From positions 1-5,052 of the forward strand of contig CACYBN010000004.1 in assembly GCA_902772675.1 (NCBI GenBank): 5,052 nt of DNA. Reading direction: 5' to 3'. A model generated the notes under the pieces. It was given only the letters and a program-made list of their open reading frames with translations, was not told the origin of the DNA and made no database searches. Source of the stretch: an uncultured Erysipelotrichaceae bacterium (GTDB lineage Bacteria > Bacillota_I > Bacilli_A > RF39 > UBA660). A program made the position numbers and the translations under genes. The stretch's first letter is position 1. Each line of letters opens with the position of its first letter. Below are positions 1-5,052 of this stretch, one piece after another.

Positions 1-2226
1 GGTTTAGGTAAACCATTTGGACTTATTGGTAAATTAGTTCGTATGGTTGGAATAATATTCTTTGGAAAATTAAATATTATATTTATTATTTTCTTGTTTT
101 TATTAGGTGTATATTTACTTGTAAAAAGTGAATATCCAAGATTCTTTGATAAAAAATTAATTGGTTTATATATATTATTAATAGGAATACTTATATTCTT
201 TCATATACATTATATTAAATTATATGGAGGGGCTTTTGGAAATGTAATGAATAATTTCTTTAGTGATACATCTAAAGTAATAAGTAACTTATTTAAAGGT
301 GATTTTAAATCATCTGGTGGTGGTTTAATAGGATGTTTCTTTGGTGTTTTATTTAAGATATTATTTGATTATTCTGGTACATATATTGTTTCTGTAATAA
401 TAATGATAGGTGGTATTTGTTTATTTACAGGTACATCTATTTATGACTTTATTAAATTTACTAAATTAAAAGAATTAAAAGAAAATGTTATTCATATAGG
501 ATCAAAAGAAGATATAGATTATGATCCTGAAACTGGTGAAGTTATAGAAGAAGAATTAGATCCAGATGAAAGGGTATTAATTACCTCTATAGATGAGTTA
601 TATGAAACTGTTGAAAAACAATCTTCAGTAAAAGAAGAAAAGAAAGAAGCAGATAAAAAACGTGAAGAAGAATTCGAAGAGAGATTAGCAGAAACAGGTG
701 TTATTTTCAAAAGTCAAAATATACCTTCTACTAAGGATTATGTATTACCTGAAATTGATAAAGTATTAAATAAACCAGCTAAAGCTAAAAAACAAAATGA
801 AGATACTGAAACTATTGGTAACGCATTAGTTGATGTTTTATTAGAATTTGGTATAAGAGAACCAAAGGTGGTGGATGTTCATATAGGACCTGCGGTAACT
901 CAATATGAAATTAGTGTAGGACATGGTACTAAATTAAGTAGAATTGTTTCTTTAAATAAAGAAATTTCTTTAGCTATTGCTAGAAAAGATGTACGTATTC
1001 AAGCTCCAATTCCTGGAAAGAGTACTATAGGTATAGAAGTATCTAATATGACTATTCAAGCAGTACCATTTAGAGAAGTATTTGAAAAATTACCTGAATC
1101 TAAAAAAGATAGTAAATTACTAGTTGGATTAGGTAAAAATATCATGGGTGAAGTTAAATATTGTGAACTTGATAAGACTCCACACTTATTAGTAGCAGGT
1201 GCTACTGGATCAGGTAAATCAGTATGTATTAACTGTATTATTACATCTATTTTAATGAGAACTAAACCAGATGAAGTTAAATTAGTTTTAGTAGATCCTA
1301 AGAAAGTTGAATTAGGAAATTATAATGGAGTACCTCACTTATTAACTCCAGTTGTAACTGATCCTAAAAAAGCAAGTATTGCACTTCAAAAAGTAGTAGG
1401 AGAAATGGAATCTAGATTTAGTATTTTTGAACAAACTAAAGTAAAGAATATTACTACTTATAATCAAATGATAGATAAAAAGAATGCTAATAAGAGTGAA
1501 GATGAGAAATTACCTAGAATGCCTTATATAGTAGTTATTATCGATGAGTTAGCAGACTTAATGATGGTTGCATCAAAAGAAGTTGAAGATTCTATTATGC
1601 GTATTACTCAACTTGCAAGAGCAGCAGGAATACATTTAATAGTAGCAACTCAAAGACCATCTACTGATATCATTACAGGTGTAGTTAAATCAAATATTCC
1701 ATCACGTATCTCTTTTGCAGTTTCATCTCAAATAGATTCACGTACTATTTTAGATATGGGTGGAGCAGAAAAACTTTTAGGTAAAGGTGACATGTTGTTC
1801 TTACCATCTGGAGAGAATATTCCAGAACGTATTCAAGGTGCATTTGTTAGTGATGATGAAATAGAAAATATAATTAACTGGACAGTTAAACAACAAATAG
1901 CAACATATGATGCTAGATTTGAAAATCTAGAAGCTAGTGCGGCAGAACAAGGAAATGCTGGAGGACATAAAGATAGTCCAAATGAAAAATATGATGATCC
2001 AGTATATAATGAAGCAAGAGAATTTGTAATACAACAAGGAAAAGCTAGTGCAAGTATGATTCAAAGAAGATTTAAAGTAGGATTTAATAGAGCTGCTACT
2101 ATAATAGATTTATTAGAAGAAAGAGGAGTAGTAGGACCTAGCAAAGGTGGATCAAAACCTAGAGATGTACTAGTAACAAATGATATGGAACTAGCAGATA
2201 TAGATGAAATAGATGAAGGAGAGTAG
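1..2226 (+). CDS. ftsK: FtsK/SpoIIIE family septal DNA translocase, 5' end outside the window
   Basis: This is a hexameric ATP-driven motor that pumps double-stranded DNA through the division (or sporulation) septum. The frame is open from base 1, and the ATG at 43 has no ribosome binding site, so the gene starts upstream. About 35-45 residues are probably missing by comparison with B. subtilis SpoIIIE (787 aa). Residues are numbered here from that ATG. Hydrophobic segments lie near 11-27, 39-57, 93-109 and 112-131, with the family's GGG-hydrophobic turn at 92-94. A short charged linker follows (about 135-255), then the alpha domain (about 258-345). The RecA-like motor has Walker A GATGSGKS at 386-393 (nt 1198-1221), Walker B ending in D501-E502 (nt 1543-1548), and ATQRPS at 535-540. 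The C-terminal winged-helix gamma domain (about 652-712, RRFKVGFNRAA core) reads polar DNA motifs in this family. The membrane segments argue against the soluble SftA type. Whether the role is division or sporulation cannot be decided here. Confidence 0.97.
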   Translation, partial: GLGKPFGLIGKLVRMVGIIFFGKLNIIFIIFLFLLGVYLLVKSEYPRFFDKKLIGLYILLIGILIFFHIHYIKLYGGAFGNVMNNFFSDTSKVISNLFKGDFKSSGGGLIGCFFGVLFKILFDYSGTYIVSVIIMIGGICLFTGTSIYDFIKFTKLKELKENVIHIGSKEDIDYDPETGEVIEEELDPDERVLITSIDELYETVEKQSSVKEEKKEADKKREEEFEERLAETGVIFKSQNIPSTKDYVLPEIDKVLNKPAKAKKQNEDTETIGNALVDVLLEFGIREPKVVDVHIGPAVTQYEISVGHGTKLSRIVSLNKEISLAIARKDVRIQAPIPGKSTIGIEVSNMTIQAVPFREVFEKLPESKKDSKLLVGLGKNIMGEVKYCELDKTPHLLVAGATGSGKSVCINCIITSILMRTKPDEVKLVLVDPKKVELGNYNGVPHLLTPVVTDPKKASIALQKVVGEMESRFSIFEQTKVKNITTYNQMIDKKNANKSEDEKLPRMPYIVVIIDELADLMMVASKEVEDSIMRITQLARAAGIHLIVATQRPSTDIITGVVKSNIPSRISFAVSSQIDSRTILDMGGAEKLLGKGDMLFLPSGENIPERIQGAFVSDDEIENIINWTVKQQIATYDARFENLEASAAEQGNAGGHKDSPNEKYDDPVYNEAREFVIQQGKASASMIQRRFKVGFNRAATIIDLLEERGVVGPSKGGSKPRDVLVTNDMELADIDEIDEGE

Positions 2227-2241
2227 AAATACTCTTTTTTT
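2216..2241 (+). terminator. Rho-independent terminator overlapping the ftsK stop codon
   Basis: A perfect 6-bp stem pairs 2220-2225 (AGAGTA) with 2230-2235 (TACTCT) across a GAAA tetraloop of the stable GNRA type. Seven T residues run from 2235 to 2241. The lower stem can extend by two G-U and two A-U pairs into the T tract. The TAG stop at 2224-2226 lies in the top of the hairpin, so the 5' arm is made from the last ftsK codons. It probably ends the ftsK transcript and insulates it from the next promoter. The stem is short and only moderately GC-rich, so it may be leaky. Confidence 0.75.
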
Positions 2242-2242
2242 G

Positions 2243-2251
2243 TGATATAAT
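2243..2251 (+). promoter_or_regulatory. Extended -10 promoter for the M16 operon
   Basis: TGATATAAT gives a consensus TATAAT at 2246-2251 with the TGn extension at 2243-2244, as used by the housekeeping sigma factor of low-GC Gram-positives. A weak -35 (TAGAAA at 2224-2229, 4 of 6 matches, 16-bp spacer) overlaps the ftsK terminator hairpin. Transcription should start about 7 bases after the hexamer, near G2258, leaving a leader of only about 9 nt. The start site is inferred from spacing. A nearly identical element precedes the gene at 4860. Confidence 0.7.
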
Positions 2252-2257
2252 TTTATT

Positions 2258-2262
2258 GGTGA
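2258..2262 (+). promoter_or_regulatory. Ribosome binding site of the ymfF-like gene
   Basis: GGTGA matches the 3' part of the AGGAGGTGA consensus. Its GG lies 7 bases before the ATG at 2267, which is normal spacing. It coincides with the predicted transcript 5' end, so the ribosome site would occupy the very start of the mRNA. Confidence 0.6.
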
Positions 2263-2266
2263 TTTT

Positions 2267-3520
2267 ATGAAATATAAGAAAACTAAAATAGATAATTATA
2301 ATTTACATATGATTAATATAGATAATTTTAAATCAATAACTGTAGATGTAATATTTAGTATTCCTACAAGTAAAGAAGTAATTACTAAGTCTAATTTTTT
2401 ATTTAGTATATTAGATTTTTCTTCTAAGAAATATAGTACTAGAAGAGAACTAGAAATAGAAAAAGAAAATTTATATTCTAGTGAAGTAGATATTCTTAAT
2501 TATAAAATGGGTAATTATTATAATTGTAATTTTTCTTTATCATGTTTAAATGATGAATATACAGAAAAAGGTAATTTCTTTAAATCATTAGATTTATTAA
2601 AAGAAATTATTTTTAATCCTAATATAAAAAATAAATCTTTTGATAAAGATAGTTTTAATACTATTATGAATAATACTATTACTGATATCAAAGGAATATA
2701 TGAAGATCCTGCTAAATATAGTTTAGTAAGTATGATAGATAATATTGGTGATGATATCTATTCTTTACATGAGTTTGGATATTTAGATGAAGTAGAAAAA
2801 ATTACACCTGAAAGTTTATATGATTTTTATAAATATTTTATGGATAATACTCATGTAGAAGTATTTGTAGTTGGAGATATAGATTTTAATTCTTTAGAAG
2901 AATATTTCTCTAATAATTTTAAATTTAATAATAAGTCTTTAGATGATATATATTTCATACATAAAATAGAAAATAAAGAAGTTAAAACTATTAATGAAGA
3001 TTATCCATCTGTTCAAGGAAAACTAAATATAGGATTTAAAATGGATAATCCTAGTATGTATGAACTAGATTATGTTTTACCTATATATAATTTAATATTA
3101 GGTGGTAATACTGAAGCTAGATTACATAATAAAGTTAGAGAAGAAAAGGGACTATGTTATTATATTTATTCTAATTATGATAAAAAGAATGAAATATTTT
3201 ATATAAGTTCTGGTATTAATAAGAGTAATCTAGATGAAGTTAATTCTATTGTAGACAGAGAAATGTCTGATATTTGTAATAATCTAACATTAGAAGAACT
3301 TGATAAAGTAAGAAATGGTTATTTAGAAAAACTTGATAGGATATATGATTCTCAAGTACAAATAGCATCTTTATATTATCAACATGAATTATTTGGTAGT
3401 GCTTTAATCGATGAAAGAAAAGAAATAATTAAAAAGATAACTGTAGATGAAATAAAAGATTTTGCTAGTAAAATTCATAAAGAAATTATCTTCCTTTTAG
3501 GAGGTGAAGATAGTGAATAA
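2267..3520 (+). CDS. ymfF: M16 family peptidase-like protein, zinc-motif-free subunit (YmfF-like)
   Basis: This 417-residue protein has the two-lobe layout of M16B subunits of about 400-430 aa. The N-terminal lobe ends around FVVGDIDF (about 200). The C-terminal lobe contains the family signature from R285 to Y299. No HxxEH or inverted HxxEH occurs where the zinc site should be (about 45-65), so it should not cleave peptides alone. R291 and Y298, seven residues apart, match the Arg/Tyr pair that positions substrate in M16 enzymes such as insulysin. I infer that it is the substrate-binding half of a heterodimer with the next gene product, which it overlaps by 8 bases. No signal peptide or membrane segment is evident, so it is probably cytoplasmic. 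B. subtilis ymfF is likewise near spoIIIE and followed by ymfH. NCBI family names, as I recall them, tie this group to EF-P 5-aminopentanol modification, but the substrate is unknown. The protein is very rich in Asn, Lys, Ile and Asp, in keeping with the low GC. Confidence 0.85.
   Translation: MKYKKTKIDNYNLHMINIDNFKSITVDVIFSIPTSKEVITKSNFLFSILDFSSKKYSTRRELEIEKENLYSSEVDILNYKMGNYYNCNFSLSCLNDEYTEKGNFFKSLDLLKEIIFNPNIKNKSFDKDSFNTIMNNTITDIKGIYEDPAKYSLVSMIDNIGDDIYSLHEFGYLDEVEKITPESLYDFYKYFMDNTHVEVFVVGDIDFNSLEEYFSNNFKFNNKSLDDIYFIHKIENKEVKTINEDYPSVQGKLNIGFKMDNPSMYELDYVLPIYNLILGGNTEARLHNKVREEKGLCYYIYSNYDKKNEIFYISSGINKSNLDEVNSIVDREMSDICNNLTLEELDKVRNGYLEKLDRIYDSQVQIASLYYQHELFGSALIDERKEIIKKITVDEIKDFASKIHKEIIFLLGGEDSE
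3499..3504 (+). promoter_or_regulatory. Consensus Shine-Dalgarno that sets the ymfH-like start
   Basis: AGGAGG is a perfect ribosome binding site inside the end of the upstream gene. The GTG at 3513 follows after 8 bases, which is ideal. The in-frame GTG at 3504 overlaps the last G of the site itself and so cannot be served by it. This moves the start from 3504 to 3513 and shortens the protein by three residues. Confidence 0.85.
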
Positions 3521-4784
3521 GAGAGCTTTTAAAGGAACAGGAATAGATATTTATAATGAAAAATTATCTAATGGATTAGAGGTATATCTAATACCTTTTC
3601 CAAAGAAAAAGAGTTATTACATTTGCTATGGAACTAAATATGGATCTAACAATTTTGATTTTATTTTAGATGGAAAAGAAGTACATGTTCCATGGGGAGT
3701 AGCTCATTTCTTAGAACATAAAATGTTTGCTCAAGAAAGTGGACCTGAACCATTTGAATATTTTAATAAAAGTGGTACTTATTCAAATGCCTCTACTGGA
3801 TATAAATCTACGATTTATTATTGTTCTGGTACTAGTAATTTTGAAAATAATTTAAATTACTTATTAGATTTTGTTAATAGTCCATATTTTACTTCAGAAA
3901 ATGTTGAAAATGAAAAAGATATTATTGTTCAAGAAGTAAATATGATTAATGATAATCCTTCATGGATAATGGAACAAGAAATGAATAAGATGATTTATAA
4001 TAATCATAATTATAGAGTTCCAATTGGAGGAACAGAAGAAACAGTTAGAAAGATTACTAAAGAAGATTTATATCTTGTATATAATAATTTTTATCATCCT
4101 AATAATATGATTTTATTAGTAGCAGGTAATTTTGATGTAGAAGAAGTATTAAAATTAATTAAAAATAATAAAAGTTTAAATAATAAGAAATATCAGGAAA
4201 TACCTAAATATATAGATCCTAAAGAAAGTAGAGAAGTTTCTTGTAAAAATAAAGTATTAGAATTAGATAATATTACTAATAATAAAGTTTGTTATGGATG
4301 GAAATTAAAACTATCAGATTTTGATTGTACTCCAGTAGAGTTAGATGTTTATTTAACAATATTATTTAATGTTTTATTTGGTAATACTTCAATATTCAGA
4401 GAAAAGTTATTAAACGAAGGAATATTTACTAGTTTTTCTGAAGATAGAAAATATGATTCTGAATATGTAAATATTAATTTCTGGTCTGAAACTGATGATT
4501 ATGAAAGAGTAATTAATGAAGTAAATGATTATTTTAATAATTATGAAATAACATCTGATGAAGTAGAAAGATATAAGAAAGTAGCAATTTCTAATAATGT
4601 ATTTAATTCTGATGATGAAGCTAGTGTAGTATCTAATATTTTTAATGATATAGTGGACTTTTCATATTTTGATTATGATATAGTTGATTTTATTAAAAAG
4701 ATAACTATTTCAGATATTTTGAATATTAAGAAAAAGATAAATATTGATAATAGTTCAATTATGATTGTAAAGAGTAAAGAATAA
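3513..4784 (+). CDS. ymfH: M16 family zinc metallopeptidase, catalytic subunit (YmfH-like)
   Basis: This 423-residue protein starts at GTG 3513, chosen because AGGAGG lies 8 bases upstream. HFLEH at residues 65-69 (nt 3705-3719) gives zinc ligands H65 and H69 and catalytic base E68. E141, in the IIVQEVNM segment, is the expected third ligand. HVPWGVAHFLEH and the later NDNPSW and FYHPNNM segments closely resemble B. subtilis YmfH as remembered. In the C-terminal lobe the site equivalent to the partner's Arg/Tyr pair reads L299 and T306 when aligned on G303, so the substrate-gripping pair is missing. I infer that it forms a heterodimer with the upstream YmfF-like protein, with the zinc site and the Arg/Tyr pair on different subunits, as reported for Sphingomonas M16B enzymes. 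The 8-bp overlap with the upstream gene suggests coupled translation and roughly equal output. No secretion signal is visible, so cytoplasmic action is likely. The substrate is unknown. Confidence 0.88.
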   Translation: MNKRAFKGTGIDIYNEKLSNGLEVYLIPFPKKKSYYICYGTKYGSNNFDFILDGKEVHVPWGVAHFLEHKMFAQESGPEPFEYFNKSGTYSNASTGYKSTIYYCSGTSNFENNLNYLLDFVNSPYFTSENVENEKDIIVQEVNMINDNPSWIMEQEMNKMIYNNHNYRVPIGGTEETVRKITKEDLYLVYNNFYHPNNMILLVAGNFDVEEVLKLIKNNKSLNNKKYQEIPKYIDPKESREVSCKNKVLELDNITNNKVCYGWKLKLSDFDCTPVELDVYLTILFNVLFGNTSIFREKLLNEGIFTSFSEDRKYDSEYVNINFWSETDDYERVINEVNDYFNNYEITSDEVERYKKVAISNNVFNSDDEASVVSNIFNDIVDFSYFDYDIVDFIKKITISDILNIKKKINIDNSSIMIVKSKE

Positions 4785-4817
4785 AGAGAAATAGTAATGA
4801 TTTTTCTTTATTTTTTT
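4780..4817 (+). terminator. Rho-independent terminator of the M16 operon
   Basis: A 13-bp stem pairs 4780-4792 with 4800-4812, interrupted only by one G-U wobble (4788/4804), with a 7-nt loop at 4793-4799. The run of seven T residues at 4811-4817 overlaps the stem base. The stem is almost all A-U, as expected at this GC content. The TAA stop at 4782-4784 lies in the 5' arm, repeating the stop-in-stem arrangement seen after ftsK. Confidence 0.72.
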
Positions 4818-4827
4818 ATATTGATAG

Positions 4828-4836
4828 TGATATAAT
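4828..4836 (+). promoter_or_regulatory. Extended -10 promoter for the gene starting at 4860
   Basis: TGATATAAT repeats the element upstream of the ymfF-like gene, and the two sites share 13 identical bases (GTGATATAATTTT). There is no good -35 at 16-18 bases upstream, where the terminator T tract lies, so the TGn extension probably compensates. The predicted start is near A4843, giving a leader of about 17 nt. Confidence 0.68.
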
Positions 4837-4847
4837 TTTTTTAGAAT

Positions 4848-4851
4848 AGGG
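4848..4851 (+). promoter_or_regulatory. Ribosome binding site of the gene starting at 4860
   Basis: AGGG lies 8 bases before the ATG at 4860. It is a moderate Shine-Dalgarno at correct spacing and supports this ATG as the start. Confidence 0.6.
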
Positions 4852-4859
4852 TTGATAGT

Positions 4860-5052
4860 ATGATTGGTAAGATTTTTAGTATTGAAGAAAATTTTGTTTT
4901 TGTAAAATTAGGACTAGATGTTTCTAATCAACCTAATTTGATTAATGTACATGTAGTTTTTTCTGAAAATGATACAAAAATTGTTGGTGAAATAGTAAAT
5001 ATAGATAAAGATATATGTAAAATAGCTATTGTTGGTGAAATTGTTAATAATA
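4860..5052 (+). CDS. N-terminus of a possible HerA/DUF87-type ATPase, 3' end outside the window
   Basis: Sixty-four codons are visible, from ATG 4860 to the window edge with no stop. The start is supported by AGGG 8 bases upstream and an extended -10 promoter. The segment is almost entirely alternating hydrophobic beta-strand sequence with short polar turns (MIGKIFSIEENFVFVKL, then INVHVVFSE, then KIVGEIVNID). It has no signal peptide or membrane segment. This pattern recalls the HAS-barrel that opens HerA-type hexameric ATPases, but the diagnostic Walker A motif would lie beyond the window, so the call rests on resemblance only. IVGEIVN occurs twice (residues 41-47 and 57-63), encoded by a 14-base exact repeat at 4980-4993 and 5028-5041. 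Other OB-like or barrel domains remain possible. That it is a real gene is well supported, but its function is not. Confidence 0.7.
   Translation, partial: MIGKIFSIEENFVFVKLGLDVSNQPNLINVHVVFSENDTKIVGEIVNIDKDICKIAIVGEIVNN

Noticed and set aside
43..45. ATG as the true start of ftsK
   Set aside because: The frame is open upstream, there is no ribosome binding site, and the family has an additional N-terminal stretch.
519..710. 63-codon open frame on the minus strand
   Set aside because: It lies wholly inside the charged linker of ftsK, is Ser-rich because it is antisense to Glu/Asp/Lys codons, and has no family signature.
3504..3506. GTG as the start of the ymfH-like gene
   Set aside because: It overlaps the AGGAGG site. 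GTG 3513 has ideal spacing.
4821..4847. Alternative promoter: TTGATA (4821-4826) with TAGAAT (4842-4847)
   Set aside because: The spacer is 15 bases and the -10 is imperfect. The TGATATAAT element between them is a better match and is shared with the other promoter.
1..5052. Mollicute-type code with TGA read as tryptophan
   Set aside because: Tryptophans at conserved sites are TGG and no in-frame TGA occurs in any gene, so the standard code is sufficient. This does not formally exclude code 4.
1..5052. Novel defence system, mobile element, CRISPR array or RNA gene
   Set aside because: No transposase, integrase, regularly spaced repeats or tRNA/rRNA-like segments were seen. All coding space is explained by conserved housekeeping families plus one partial gene.

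Overview
This window is AT-rich chromosomal DNA from a low-GC bacterium. By eye it is mid-20s % GC, and closer to 20% in the peptidase genes. Gene content, AGGAGG-type ribosome binding sites, TATAAT promoters and U-tract terminators all point to Bacillota (Bacilli) or a related reduced lineage, such as the RF39, Erysipelotrichales or Mollicutes-like groups. Tryptophan is written TGG throughout and no gene contains an in-frame TGA, so the standard bacterial code fits. Species cannot be named from this stretch.

All genes lie on the + strand. (1) Positions 1-2226 hold most of an FtsK/SpoIIIE membrane-anchored DNA translocase. Its reading frame is open to the left edge, so the true start lies outside the window. 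(2) A compact terminator overlaps the ftsK stop codon and is followed within a few bases by an extended -10 promoter. (3) That promoter drives a two-gene operon, 2267-3520 and 3513-4784, encoding paired M16-family proteins related to Bacillus subtilis YmfF and YmfH. The first lacks the zinc motif but carries the C-terminal Arg/Tyr pair. The second carries HxxEH but lacks the Arg/Tyr pair, so together they look like one split, heterodimeric peptidase. (4) A second terminator, again with the stop codon inside its stem, is followed by a second extended -10 promoter. (5) A right-truncated gene begins at 4860. Its beta-rich N-terminus resembles the HAS-barrel start of HerA/DUF87-type ATPases, but this is tentative.

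The order spoIIIE/ftsK then ymfF-ymfH matches the B. subtilis neighbourhood as remembered, minus ymfC and ymfD. The translocase clears DNA from the closing septum. The M16 pair has been linked in B. subtilis-type genomes to the EF-P modification gene neighbourhood, with no settled substrate. I see no mobile element, CRISPR array, RNA gene or accessory island. This is essentially a housekeeping region, and its main points of interest are the split M16 pair and the tightly packed terminator/promoter junctions.
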